Positions 36,680 through 46,297 of a stretch of 64,000 nt of DNA are shown here, one piece after another. The stretch's first letter is position 1; each line of letters starts with the position of its first letter. Origin of the DNA: Vibrio renipiscarius. Its GTDB lineage: Bacteria > Pseudomonadota > Gammaproteobacteria > Enterobacterales > Vibrionaceae. The stretch spans positions 1 through 64,000 of the forward strand of contig NZ_JTKH01000005.1 in the NCBI RefSeq assembly GCF_000827885.1, written 5' to 3'. Both the position numbers and the translations under genes were made by a program. The notes beneath the pieces are model-generated. The model was not told the origin of the DNA. It saw nothing but the letters and a program-made list of their open reading frames with translations, and made no database searches.

Positions 36680-37932
36680 GACAACACTTCCGTTATTTCC
36701 TGTTCTAATTGTTGGTATGCTTGCGATGAAAAATGTAAGCCATCATACGTAAATTCAGTCGGCAAGTTACCAAATTTATCATAAAATGCCGAACTTAATG
36801 CCACCCAGGTCACATTGGTTAGGTGTTCGTGAAGATAATCATTTAATTCATTGATCACAGAGTTATTGCGATCTATCCGCCCCCGCACCGGTGGTACTGA
36901 AAGCAAATAAATCTCAACACTTGGATTGATAGCAGTTAATATATTGATTATTTTAGTGATCCATTTCAGTGTTAACGCTGGTGTCCAACCATCAATAACG
37001 ATGTCATTAGTGCCTGCAAAAAGCACCACTTTATCACCTAACTGAGTAAGTAATTTCGGTTTCAAGATAAAATCTAAATACTCTTTGCTGCTAATGCCAG
37101 CAATACCCAGGTTATTTACCTGTAGGCCACTCAAAGCATCAATATCCCAGTAATCAAAAATTGAGTGGCCAATTAATGTAATCGGTAACGCGGAATCCAT
37201 TATAGACTCCTTCTCGGCAATACGCTGATGAATTGTCTTTAATAATATCTGCTGCTTATTTTTTTGCGTTTGAATACTAATCGCTAATTCAAAGTCTAAC
37301 TTATCATCAATATCGATTGAATCCGCTTTATTCATAATATAAGCGATACTATCAGCACCAAAGAAATGTTTTTTATTTAAGTACTCTAGATTTCGTCCAA
37401 TAAAGATTGCACCATTAGGGCTATATTCTTTACTGTTCTGGCGGCGATAATTACTAAAATTTAAGTCAAAATGCCGCAAGCTTAAATCTGTATCTATCGG
37501 CTTAATTAAATCAGCATTTTTGCCACTCTCTGCTACCGAAACCAAAAAATTCGCATAATCTGACTGCTCATAAAGCAATGCAGCGTCTTTAATGTGTGCG
37601 CCGTGACGAAAGGGGGACGTTGGCTGCAGTAATACAAAATAATCAAAACCAGATACTTTTTGCAGAATATCCTCAATGACCATGAATGAGGTTGCTGTAT
37701 CGGATGCTAACGCGTCGCTACGCATCATCACTTCTGCACCATATTGCTCGGCAATACTCTTGTATTCTTGCGAGTCAGTAGACACTATGACTCTCTCGAA
37801 GATACCTGAATCTATTGCGGCCTCAATGGTATAGGCTATCAAAGGTTTATCTAATAGCATCAAAATATTTTTATTAGCTAGTCCTTTCGAACCCGAGCGC
37901 GCTGGAATAATCGCTATCTTCTTGAGAGTCAA
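36676..37932 (-). CDS. neuA: Bifunctional CMP-sialic acid synthetase / SGNH O-acetylesterase
   Basis: 418 residues, like E. coli K1 NeuA (419). Residues 1-230 form the cytidylyltransferase: IPARSGSKGLANKN (9-22), RSDALASDTA and LLQPTSPFR. Residues 245-418 form an SGNH hydrolase with the nucleophile Ser257 in GHSI, GTND at 307-310 and the Asp397-His400 pair in DGLH. The first half activates the sugar with CTP. The second removes O-acetyl groups. It is four bases from neuB and overlaps neuC. Confidence 0.93.
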   Translation of the reverse strand: MTLKKIAIIPARSGSKGLANKNILMLLDKPLIAYTIEAAIDSGIFERVIVSTDSQEYKSIAEQYGAEVMMRSDALASDTATSFMVIEDILQKVSGFDYFVLLQPTSPFRHGAHIKDAALLYEQSDYANFLVSVAESGKNADLIKPIDTDLSLRHFDLNFSNYRRQNSKEYSPNGAIFIGRNLEYLNKKHFFGADSIAYIMNKADSIDIDDKLDFELAISIQTQKNKQQILLKTIHQRIAEKESIMDSALPITLIGHSIFDYWDIDALSGLQVNNLGIAGISSKEYLDFILKPKLLTQLGDKVVLFAGTNDIVIDGWTPALTLKWITKIINILTAINPSVEIYLLSVPPVRGRIDRNNSVINELNDYLHEHLTNVTWVALSSAFYDKFGNLPTEFTYDGLHFSSQAYQQLEQEITEVLS

Positions 37933-37936
37933 TTTG

Positions 37937-38977
37937 CTATACCTCTTGTGCTACAAATTCAGAATGTGCAATTAATTGATCTTCACTGAAGTCTTGTTCT
38001 GCCGTTTTACCTAACACCTCATACCAAGACATAGGACTAATACCATTACCAGGTCTTTTAGTAGTAATATTATCGAGCGTAAACACATCACCTTTCTTAA
38101 TATCAAACTTTGCCACTATCGATTTGCGCGCCACAATCTTATTTTTACGTTCTGAGTTTGTCACCAGCTTATTATGGCTACCCAATGCTTGCTCAATCGC
38201 ACGGATCCCTTGGCATAACAGTGTTAATTCTTCAGGCGTTACCGAAGCTTTATGATCTGGCCCATGAAAACTCTTATCTAAGGTAAAATGCTTTTCAATA
38301 AAAGTAATACCGTAAGGGACTGATGCTATACCAGCAAAATAACCTGGCGAGTGATCCGAAAAACCAATTTTATATTTCTTAAAATTTTCTTTAAAACCAG
38401 CAATGGAATTTAAGTTTACATCTTCAAATGGCGTTGGGTATTCGGTATTACAGTGAAGGATAGTGATATCCTCTGGCTTTATACCATTTTTAGCAAGCAC
38501 ATCCAGTGCTAGTTGAATCTCTTCCACGGTAGCCATACCGGTCGAAATGACAATCTCTTTGTCTGCAATTGGCAAACGGGCAATTTTTTCTAAATAAGGC
38601 AGATTTAATAGCTCACCCGATGGGATCTTCCAGGTTTTTTGCTCACGGGATGCTAAGAAATCGATCGAATCAAAATCAAAGGGCGTTGAGAATACATCAA
38701 GGCCGATCTCTTTCGCGTATTCTTCTAGCTTAATGAATTCATCATAAGGTAGCTCCAGTTTACGCGTCATCTCTAATTGAGACTCATCGTTGCCTGTTAC
38801 TTTTATTTGGTATTCCGCTTTAGGGGCAAATTTAGAAATTAGTTGATCGGCTTTAAAGGTTTGAAATTTTACCGCATCCACACCGGATTTTTTTGCTTCA
38901 TCAACCATCTTTTTTGCTAGATGGAAATCACCATTATGATTGCATCCTATTTCTGCTACAATATATATTTTATTCAT
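37937..38977 (-). CDS. neuB: N-acetylneuraminate synthase
   Basis: 346 residues. A TIM-barrel NeuB domain (VAEIGCNHNGDFHLAKKM, DAVKFQTFKADQLIS, and the KIGFSDHSPG metal region) is followed by a C-terminal SAF antifreeze-like domain (about 285-346, DIKKGDVFTLDNITTKRPG). It condenses ManNAc with PEP to Neu5Ac. No aminotransferase or bacillosamine genes lie in the operon, which favours Neu5Ac over legionaminic or pseudaminic acid, although that is an argument from absence. Confidence 0.94.
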   Translation of the reverse strand: MNKIYIVAEIGCNHNGDFHLAKKMVDEAKKSGVDAVKFQTFKADQLISKFAPKAEYQIKVTGNDESQLEMTRKLELPYDEFIKLEEYAKEIGLDVFSTPFDFDSIDFLASREQKTWKIPSGELLNLPYLEKIARLPIADKEIVISTGMATVEEIQLALDVLAKNGIKPEDITILHCNTEYPTPFEDVNLNSIAGFKENFKKYKIGFSDHSPGYFAGIASVPYGITFIEKHFTLDKSFHGPDHKASVTPEELTLLCQGIRAIEQALGSHNKLVTNSERKNKIVARKSIVAKFDIKKGDVFTLDNITTKRPGNGISPMSWYEVLGKTAEQDFSEDQLIAHSEFVAQEV

Positions 38978-39009
38978 TACATTACACTCTAATTAAATGA
39001 TTCTTATAA

Positions 39010-39654
39010 TTAAACGAGATTACGAATCAAATGGGTCGGAGATCCGGCAACGACAACTCTATCAGCAACATTACGAATAACAACTGAGCCCGAACCAATA
39101 ATACTTTGAGACCCAATCTTTATTTGTCCATTTACCACCGTACAACTTCCCACAAAAGTGCGGTCACCGACTTTGACATCACCGTTAAGCACAACATTCG
39201 TTGATATGTTTGAACAGCAACCAATTTCATTGCCATGCTCAATCAATGAACGGGTATTAACGACTACACCATCTTGCAATTTTGAATCACTATTAATGAC
39301 GCACATTTTACCAATATAAATACCTTCACCTAACTCAACATTACGGGATACCATCGCACTTGAGTCGATAATATTAATAACTTTAAGTTTATTTTCTTTT
39401 AGCAATTCGTGAAAATTATAACGAGAATGTGAATCACCAACGCCTATAAAATAGACATAATCGTCAGGATTCAGTATTTCATTAATGTCGTTAGCAACAA
39501 TCGGATAACCTTGATGATAACCTTGCTTATAAGTATCTATAAAACCGACTAGTTCTACTTCAGTATGGTTGATACTATCGATTATCGATTATCGATTATC
39601 GATTATCGATTTAGCAAAACCACCTGCGCCAATGATTAATAGTTTTTTTTTCAT
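39010..39654 (-). pseudogene. neuD: Sialic acid O-acetyltransferase NeuD, interrupted by a 7-bp repeat
   Basis: Translation from the ATG at 39654 gives MKKKLLIIGAGGFAKSIIDNR and then TAA (codon 22) inside a heptanucleotide tract. Past the tract the same frame continues with DSINHTEVELVGFID and a complete PglD/NeuD protein. That protein ends in a left-handed beta-helix of hexapeptide repeats (GIYIGKMCVINSDS, VVNTRSLIEHG, IIGSGSVVIRNV). The span is exactly 215 codons. Removing three repeat copies (21 nt) would restore an open 207-residue gene reading KSIIDSINHT. An A9 tract follows the ATG. Only an internal TTG (39405) could restart translation. Confidence 0.88.
39576..39611. repeat. Heptanucleotide simple repeat (CGATTAT) within neuD
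   Basis: A perfect period-7 tract of 36 bp, just over five units. Read on the coding strand as ATAATCG, four units precede ATAGT. With one unit the gene is open. With two or three units TAG or TAA appears, and with four, as here, TAA appears in frame. Slipped-strand mispairing is the likely origin. Confidence 0.95.
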
Positions 39655-39777
39655 GATTAGCTATAATCTCCTAACGCCCCCCTGTTTATAATATCTAACA
39701 AAAAATGGGGGGACACGCACCTTACTTTTTGAACTAATTAAATTACCGAAAACACACCCGATATAAAGAATAGTACA

Positions 39778-40600
39778 TGAACAACATTAAAATTCTATAT
39801 CATTCAATTTATGAAGAATGCTCCTCCCCAACAAACGCAATGAAACGAATCAATAGATTGTTTGGATATCACGCCTTACATCGAGAAAGGCTGAATGTGT
39901 ATCGGTGACATCTATGGTCCGAATCCCTTTCCTATCGTATTGATAGATTGGGCTAATGTACGTAAACAATTGCGCTTCAAAGCACTTCACGCCACTAACT
40001 GTCACCCGATGATTCGTTATTAACAAACCTTCAATACAAAAACTATAACTCACCACCAAGCCATGATCGATTTATAAATGACTTAAAAGCTGTTTTTCTT
40101 GATAGGCGCATCGCCATCGTTATCATCGATGCTAGCTATAGAAATACTTGGTTTCGGCAAATTGAACACCACAATTGATACTAACTTGGACGCGTACGTG
40201 GAGAGGGCAAAATTAAACCTCCAAATAAGCCTTTGCAATCTAATAAAAATACATCATAAAAACAACAATTAAGACCAAAAATTTAAGGTAACGCTAAGAG
40301 GCGCAATGCTCAACGACACAATGAACACACCGCAAAAATACGCCACGGCACACTTATATCGACGCCCAGCTTCAGAGTTTGGATTACTGGTTACTACCAT
40401 CCAAAAATCAAAGTGTCATTTAGATAACGAAAAAATCTATGCGGGGCTTTGGCCTTAACATAACCAAGCCTGCGTTACTAAAGGAGCATTGGAATACCAT
40501 TACCGATAGCGTGACTTCCAGAAAACACTTTGTGTTAATTAGGGCTTGATTTAAGCTCAAGCAAAGCGCCTATATCTGCCAAGCATAGCCATCACAAATG
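39778..40600 (+). pseudogene. Decayed IS4-family transposase
   Basis: Several stop codons and frame changes interrupt a recognisable DDE transposase. Successive pieces are PIVLIDWANVRKQLRFKALH (first Asp), VIIDASYRNTWFRQIEHHN (second Asp), LGRVRGEGKIK, and KYATAHLYRRPASEFGLL with LDNEKIYAGLW near the C-terminus. I found no intact terminal repeats, so the borders are approximate. It separates the neu operon from hldD and is a sign of past insertion at this island edge. Confidence 0.65.
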
Positions 40601-40702
40601 ATTGTTAATAAAAGACTTTAATTTGGAATCGCTTCATTCATAGCGCCTATTACACCAGCAGTGATATACTTTAGTGAACTTATATAATTGATAGGAAACC
40701 GT

Positions 40703-41644
40703 ATGATCATCGTAACTGGCGGCGCTGGTATGATTGGCAGTAACATCATTAAGGCACTCAACGAACAAGGCATCAATGATATTCTTGTCGTTGATAACTT
40801 GAAGAATGGCAAAAAGTTTCAGAATCTTGTTGATCTGGATATCGCGGATTACATGGATCGTGATGACTTCCTCGTTCAAATCATGTCGGGTGAAAATTTC
40901 GGGCCTATCGACGCTATTTTCCATGAAGGTGCTTGCTCTGCCACGACTGAGTGGGACGGTAAGTACATGATGCTCAACAACTACGAATATTCGAAAGAAT
41001 TGCTTCATTACTGTTTAGAGCGCGAGATTCCATTTTTATACGCATCATCAGCGGCAACCTACGGTGATACCGATACCTTCAAGGAAGAAAAGCAATACGA
41101 AGGCGCACTGAACGTTTATGGGTACTCGAAGCAGCAGTTCGATAACTACGTCCGCCGCGTTTGGCAAGATGCTGAGCAACATGGTGAAACACTATCTCAA
41201 ATCACTGGTTTCCGTTATTTCAATGTTTATGGCCCTCGTGAGCAACACAAAGGCTCAATGGCCTCCGTTGCTTTCCACTTAAACAACCAGATGAATGCGG
41301 GCGAAAATCCCAAGCTATTTGCAGGTAGCGCAACCTTCCAGCGAGATTTCGTTTATGTAGGTGACGTTGCGGCAGTAAACTTATGGTTTATGGAAAACGG
41401 CGTGTCGGGTATCTTTAACTTAGGCACCGGCTACGCGGAATCATTTGAAGAAGTAGCGAAAGCGGTCATCAAACACCATGGTAAAGGTGAAATGGAAAAC
41501 ATCCCATTCCCAGAACACCTAAAAGGCGCGTACCAAGAATTCACTCAAGCGGATTTAACCAAACTTCGTGCTGCTGGTTGCGAGCATAAATTTAAAACGG
41601 TCGCTGAAGGTGTTGCTGAATATATGGCGCTCATTAACGACTAA
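40703..41644 (+). CDS. hldD: ADP-L-glycero-D-manno-heptose-6-epimerase
   Basis: 313 residues from the ATG at 40703 ([19 protein letters not shown]), preferred over an upstream in-frame codon because AGGAAA lies before it and the length fits. It has the SDR Rossmann motif, [12 protein letters not shown] with the catalytic Tyr-Lys pair, and the conserved heptose-pocket motif [11 protein letters not shown]. It makes the heptose donor for the LPS inner core. hldD (also gmhD or rfaD) is the classical border gene of Vibrio O-antigen/capsule regions. Confidence 0.96.
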   Translation: MIIVTGGAGMIGSNIIKALNEQGINDILVVDNLKNGKKFQNLVDLDIADYMDRDDFLVQIMSGENFGPIDAIFHEGACSATTEWDGKYMMLNNYEYSKELLHYCLEREIPFLYASSAATYGDTDTFKEEKQYEGALNVYGYSKQQFDNYVRRVWQDAEQHGETLSQITGFRYFNVYGPREQHKGSMASVAFHLNNQMNAGENPKLFAGSATFQRDFVYVGDVAAVNLWFMENGVSGIFNLGTGYAESFEEVAKAVIKHHGKGEMENIPFPEHLKGAYQEFTQADLTKLRAAGCEHKFKTVAEGVAEYMALIND

Positions 41645-41692
41645 ATCGACTTAAAATCTGCGTCATACAAAATTAATATTGAGGATCAATCT

Positions 41693-42859
41693 GTGAAAAT
41701 TGCGGTTGCAGGAACAGGTTATGTTGGCCTATCAAATGCTATGCTACTGGCACAGCGGCATGATGTTGTCGCTATTGATATTGTGCAAGAAAAAGTAGCC
41801 ATGCTTAATCTGAAACAATCTCCAATTGTGGATACAGAAATTGAACATTTTTTGTCCTCAAAGGTGCTCAACTTCAAAGCAACCACCGACAAAGCAGAAG
41901 CCTATAATGAGGCTGACTTTGTCGTAATTGCCACACCCACTGATTACGATCCTCAAACCAACTACTTCAATACATCATCCGTTGAAGCTGTGATTAAAGA
42001 CGTCATTCAAATTAATCCATCAGCAGTTATGATTATTAAGTCAACGGTGCCTGTTGGCTACACTGAACGTATCAAGCAGGAATTAAATTGCCAGAACATA
42101 CTCTTTTCGCCTGAGTTTCTACGCGAAGGTAAAGCATTGTATGACAATCTTTATCCATCACGCATCATTGTGGGTGAGCAAAGTGAGCGTGCAAAGGTAT
42201 TCGCGAACCTACTCGTTGAAGGCGCTGAAAAAGAAGATATTCCGGTTCTACTAGCGAACTCGACGGAAGCAGAAGCGGTAAAACTTTTTTCCAATACCTA
42301 CCTCGCCATGCGAGTGGCCTACTTTAATGAACTAGATTCTTACGCCGAAGCGCATAGTTTAGACTCACGACAAATCATTGAAGGTGTGGGGTTAGACCCT
42401 CGAATTGGTAATCACTATAACAATCCATCGTTTGGTTACGGTGGTTACTGCCTACCAAAAGATACCAAGCAACTATTGGCTAACTACCAAGAAGTGCCGA
42501 ACAACATTATTGGTGCGATCGTGGATGCCAATAGAACGCGTAAAGATTTTATTGCTGAGAGCATTCTCAAACGTAATCCGAAGACTGTAGGCATCTATCG
42601 ATTGGTGATGAAATCAGGATCCGATAATTTCAGGGCATCCTCTATTCAAGGCATCATGAAACGTCTCAAAGCCAAAGGCGTGGAAGTGGTAGTTTACGAA
42701 CCCGCTCTTCAAGAGGAACATTTCTTCAACTCAAGAGTTATCACCGATTTTGACGAATTCATTAAACTTTCCGATACCATTGTCTCCAATCGTATGAATG
42801 ATGAATTACAGCCTTTTGCAAACAAGGTGTACACACGCGATTTGTTTGGCAGCGATTAA
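41693..42859 (+). CDS. ugd: UDP-glucose 6-dehydrogenase
   Basis: 388 residues, the short form of the family. It has the NAD-binding [16 protein letters not shown], the KSTVPVGYT motif, [14 protein letters not shown], and the catalytic cysteine in [16 protein letters not shown]. It oxidises UDP-glucose to UDP-glucuronate, a precursor for acidic sugars in capsule or LPS. The start is GTG preceded by GAGGA. It lies 48 bp after hldD in the same direction. Confidence 0.95.
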   Translation: MKIAVAGTGYVGLSNAMLLAQRHDVVAIDIVQEKVAMLNLKQSPIVDTEIEHFLSSKVLNFKATTDKAEAYNEADFVVIATPTDYDPQTNYFNTSSVEAVIKDVIQINPSAVMIIKSTVPVGYTERIKQELNCQNILFSPEFLREGKALYDNLYPSRIIVGEQSERAKVFANLLVEGAEKEDIPVLLANSTEAEAVKLFSNTYLAMRVAYFNELDSYAEAHSLDSRQIIEGVGLDPRIGNHYNNPSFGYGGYCLPKDTKQLLANYQEVPNNIIGAIVDANRTRKDFIAESILKRNPKTVGIYRLVMKSGSDNFRASSIQGIMKRLKAKGVEVVVYEPALQEEHFFNSRVITDFDEFIKLSDTIVSNRMNDELQPFANKVYTRDLFGSD

Positions 42860-42878
42860 GATCGCAACGCTCTAATAT

Positions 42879-42906
42879 AGGTGAGGGATAACCTTTCTCC
42901 TCACCT
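42879..42906 (+). terminator. Possible terminator after ugd
   Basis: A stem GGTGAGG/CCTCACC with a 12-nt loop, 20 bp past the ugd stop. The T-run is weak (CTTATG), so termination may be partial. Confidence 0.4.
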
Positions 42907-43002
42907 TATGAGCCATGCTCTAGGAATCGCCTTTCATTGCGTGATACACTTTTTGATAATACGTTTGACTAACTATTGCGCTAAGCGCTTATTGAGCAAT
43001 CT

Positions 43003-43995
43003 ATGTCTGCAGCTCCCCGCAACGATTTTGATGAAAAAGCCTATAACCCAACATTTGAATGGCATTTTTTAGCCCCTAAATATTGGCCAACTTGGCTAGG
43101 TGCCATAATCTCAGTGCCTATTGCACTACTCCCATTGTCGTTTCATCAATGGCTGGCAAAAAAGATAGCGAGTAAACTATCAAAATCAAAAAAGGGCCCC
43201 GCGCATCGTACGCGAGTCAACCTGCAGCTCTGTTTTCCAGAGATGAGTTTTGAGCAACGTGAGGAGCTCGTTTATAAAATGCTCTACACGGCAGGCGTAT
43301 TCATTCTTCGCTTTTCATTGCTATCGTTACGTTCCAAATCCTGGTTGCAACAACAGTGTGAATTTGTAAACAAGGATAACCTCACTAAGCTAACCGATGC
43401 GGGCGAAAACGTGATATTACTTGTCCCTCACTCTTGGGCGATTGATATTCCCGCAGTCATGTTAGCCTCGATGGATATGCCCGTTTCTGCCATGGCGAAA
43501 AAACAAAAAAACCCCGTAACTGACTGGTTAATGCATAGACAGCGAGTTCAATATGGAGGTCGAGTTTACGAGCGTTCTAGCGGAATCAAACCATTCATAA
43601 AATCGATAAAAGAAGGTTACTTAGGGTACTACCTGCCAGATCAAGACCATGGCGCCGACCTTAGTGAATTTGTCGATTTTTTTGCGACAACCAAAGCGAC
43701 ACTTCCTGGCTTAAGCAAGTTAGCAAAGCTCTCTAAGGCACATATTGTACCTCTATTTGCGTCTATCGATCCGCAAACGGGACAGTTTTCAATTGAAGTG
43801 TTACCAGCGCTCGAACTTCAATCATCAGATCAAGCAGATGCGCGCGCCATGAATAACGCTATTGAACATTTTGTGGAACCAAAGCCTGAGCAATACATGT
43901 GGATCTTGCAACTTTTGCTGACTCAACAAGATGATAGTAACTATTATAATCTTTTCAAATCTCGCTACGAGAATGATTGGAAAACTTGGAAATAA
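43003..43995 (+). CDS. lpxM: Lipid A secondary acyltransferase, LpxM type
   Basis: 330 residues. The N-terminal membrane anchor (about residues 30-50) and the HX4D active-site motif (VPHSWAIDIP) are present. GIKPFIKSIKEGYLGYYLPDQDHGADLSEFVDFF is collinear with E. coli LpxM. It adds the last secondary acyl chain to lipid A on the inner-membrane face. Vibrio enzymes of this class can prefer hydroxylated acyl chains (LpxN). The sequence alone does not tell. A second paralogue, LpxL, is at 58.7 kb. Confidence 0.88.
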   Translation: MSAAPRNDFDEKAYNPTFEWHFLAPKYWPTWLGAIISVPIALLPLSFHQWLAKKIASKLSKSKKGPAHRTRVNLQLCFPEMSFEQREELVYKMLYTAGVFILRFSLLSLRSKSWLQQQCEFVNKDNLTKLTDAGENVILLVPHSWAIDIPAVMLASMDMPVSAMAKKQKNPVTDWLMHRQRVQYGGRVYERSSGIKPFIKSIKEGYLGYYLPDQDHGADLSEFVDFFATTKATLPGLSKLAKLSKAHIVPLFASIDPQTGQFSIEVLPALELQSSDQADARAMNNAIEHFVEPKPEQYMWILQLLLTQQDDSNYYNLFKSRYENDWKTWK

Positions 43996-44009
43996 CAAGA
44001 ACACGTACC

Positions 44010-45245
44010 ATGTTGACTAAAAAATCTATAACCTCAACCTTGTCTACTTTCCTCTGTACTTTTTTCTTTTCTTGTATACTGGTAAGTTCTTCGAGTTATA
44101 AATATGCATTTATACCATTAGCTCTAATAGCGATGGTTGCTTTGTATAAAACCATGCCCGCATTGAAAAATAGTAATATCGTTATGATATCCACGGCAAT
44201 GGTGGCCTATTTTTTAATTTCAGCTCTATCATTATTTATTTATGGTGGTGACATAAGTCAATTAGACATGCCCAGCCGCTCTATCTTAGGTGTTGTAATT
44301 TTACTTTATGTTACGCAATACCCTCCAAAAACAAAATGGCTATTTTGGGGAGTGGCAATCGGTACAAACTTAGCAGGTCTTGTTGCTATTTATCATTATT
44401 TTCTACTTGGGGGAAGAGCATTAAATGGTGTGGGACACATGATCATTCAGGCGGGTGGCATTGCTTGTAGTTTAAGCCTTTTATCTATTGTTGCTTTTTT
44501 CTACGCAAAATCTATAAATGATCAAGCCTTAACTATTTCTGCTGCTATTGGTGTTATTTTAGGATTAACAACAACGCTACTTTCAGGAGTGCGTGGAGCA
44601 TGGGTTCCGCTGCCATTCATTCTCATCGCCTTACTCTGGGTTCATAGAAAACAATTTTCTAATAGATCGCGATGGGTAGCGCTATTCTCCACATTAATTT
44701 GCCTTACTTTTGCATACCCTAATGTCAAAGTCAGAATTGATTCCTTTGCTTCAGATTTGCAAAAATATAAAGCTGAAAATTCAAATAGCTCCTCGGGGGC
44801 TCGCATTGAAATGTGGAAATCAGCTCTGTATTCAGCAAAAGAAAATCCGATATTCGGACAGGGGTTTGATGGGGTGAAAATTGCGAAAGAAAGACAAATC
44901 AAGCAAGGCATTGTTGCTCCTATCGCTTTAAAATATAACCGCGCTCACAATCAATTTTTTGAAGAACTACAAACAAAAGGAGGAATTGGACTTGCTGTTA
45001 TCCTTTCCTTTTTTGGTGTTCCGTTATTTTTATTTTTAAAAAAAATTAGAACTCTAAACATGTACAATGATAGATACTATCTGGCTCTTGCTGGGGCGGT
45101 TCATGTTACTGCTGTTATCGGTTTTAGTTTAACCCAGCACTACCTTGCTCATCATTCCGGTATCATTTTCTTTACTGTCGGCGTCGCTATCTTTGCCGGC
45201 GCCGTATTCTCTAGTAATAATAATTCACGAGTTCATTCGTCATGA
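44010..45245 (+). CDS. waaL: O-antigen ligase (WaaL/Wzy_C family)
   Basis: About 411 residues from the ATG at 44010. An earlier TTG at 43977 would overlap lpxM. It has about ten membrane segments and a large periplasmic loop. Conserved features are SGVRGAWVPLP and the loop His in KYNRAHNQFFEEL, both found in ligases that transfer undecaprenyl-linked glycan to lipid A-core. Wzy polymerases are similar, but its place between lpxM and waaF in the core cluster favours ligase. It ends overlapping waaF by four bases. Confidence 0.8.
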   Translation: MLTKKSITSTLSTFLCTFFFSCILVSSSSYKYAFIPLALIAMVALYKTMPALKNSNIVMISTAMVAYFLISALSLFIYGGDISQLDMPSRSILGVVILLYVTQYPPKTKWLFWGVAIGTNLAGLVAIYHYFLLGGRALNGVGHMIIQAGGIACSLSLLSIVAFFYAKSINDQALTISAAIGVILGLTTTLLSGVRGAWVPLPFILIALLWVHRKQFSNRSRWVALFSTLICLTFAYPNVKVRIDSFASDLQKYKAENSNSSSGARIEMWKSALYSAKENPIFGQGFDGVKIAKERQIKQGIVAPIALKYNRAHNQFFEELQTKGGIGLAVILSFFGVPLFLFLKKIRTLNMYNDRYYLALAGAVHVTAVIGFSLTQHYLAHHSGIIFFTVGVAIFAGAVFSSNNNSRVHSS

Positions 45246-46297
45246 AAATATTAATTATTGGTCCGTCTTGGGTTGGTGATATGGTTATGTCTCAACCTTT
45301 ATACTCTGTTTTAAAGCAACAAAACCCTAACAGTCTGATTGATGTCATCGCACCAAGTTGGTGTAAGCCAATTCTTGAAAGAATGCCCGAAGTAAATCAA
45401 GCAATTGATATGCCTATTGGTCACGGTGAGTTCAACTTTTTTGCAAGACGTAGAATAGGTAAAATGTTACGTAACAGTCACTATGATCACGCTTATATTT
45501 TACCTAAATCAGCCAAATCAGCGCTGATACCTTGGTTTGCAAACATTCCAATGAGAACCGGTTGGAAAGGGGAAATTCGCTACGGGTTATTGAATGATCT
45601 AAGACCCAACATGAAATCATTTCAATATATGGTTGAGCGCTACGTAGCACTCGCTTATCCCAAAGAACATATGAACGATTCTTCTTCCCTTGGTGGACTA
45701 AATTCGTTGCCACGCCCAAAGCTGCAAATAGATAAGATTATACAAGACGCTACGGTCCATAAGTTTGGCTTAGATACTTCGAAATCGATTGTTGGTTTAT
45801 GCCCTGGCGCAGAATTTGGTCCGGCAAAAAAATGGCCTGAAGAACACTATGCTAATGTCGCTAAAGCTATGAGCGAAGCAGGCCGACACATTTGGCTATT
45901 TGGCTCAAATAAAGATAAAGAAACCTGTGAAAAAATTCGCGCTCTAGCTGGGAAAGAGCACCAGCAAAGTATTCATATCTTGGCCGGGGAAACGAGTCTA
46001 ATTGAAGCCGTAGACTTGCTCGCTCTGTGTAAAACTGTTGTTGCTAACGACTCAGGCTTAATGCACGTCGCTGCCGCTGTAGAATGTAACGTCGTGGCTG
46101 TGTATGGTTCAACTTCACCCAAATATACACCACCATTAACAGATCGAGTTGAAATTCTATCTACTGATATCGAGTGTCGCCCTTGTTTTAAGCGTGAATG
46201 TCAGTTTCAGCATTTAAAATGTTTGACTGAACTTTCACCTAACTCCGTTATTTCTAGTATTCATAAATTAGAGTCATTGACGATAAGCTCATGTTAG
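45242..46297 (+). CDS. waaF: ADP-heptose:LPS heptosyltransferase II
   Basis: A 351-residue GT9. The start ILIIGPSWVGDMVMSQPLYSVL, the PGAEFGPAKKWPEEHYA donor loop and VANDSGLMHVAAAV are the WaaF signatures. It adds the second heptose of the inner core at the cytoplasmic membrane face. The start overlaps waaL and the end overlaps waaA, giving a tightly coupled run. Confidence 0.94.
   Translation: MKILIIGPSWVGDMVMSQPLYSVLKQQNPNSLIDVIAPSWCKPILERMPEVNQAIDMPIGHGEFNFFARRRIGKMLRNSHYDHAYILPKSAKSALIPWFANIPMRTGWKGEIRYGLLNDLRPNMKSFQYMVERYVALAYPKEHMNDSSSLGGLNSLPRPKLQIDKIIQDATVHKFGLDTSKSIVGLCPGAEFGPAKKWPEEHYANVAKAMSEAGRHIWLFGSNKDKETCEKIRALAGKEHQQSIHILAGETSLIEAVDLLALCKTVVANDSGLMHVAAAVECNVVAVYGSTSPKYTPPLTDRVEILSTDIECRPCFKRECQFQHLKCLTELSPNSVISSIHKLESLTISSC

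Noticed and set aside
39010..39405. Short stand-alone hexapeptide acetyltransferase starting at a TTG
   Set aside because: The upstream sequence continues the same protein in the same frame to the repeat tract, so this is the distal part of interrupted neuD, not a separate gene.
42879..42906. Strong terminator splitting ugd from lpxM
   Set aside because: The stem is good but the T-run is poor, so I list it only as a possible partial terminator, not as an operon boundary.
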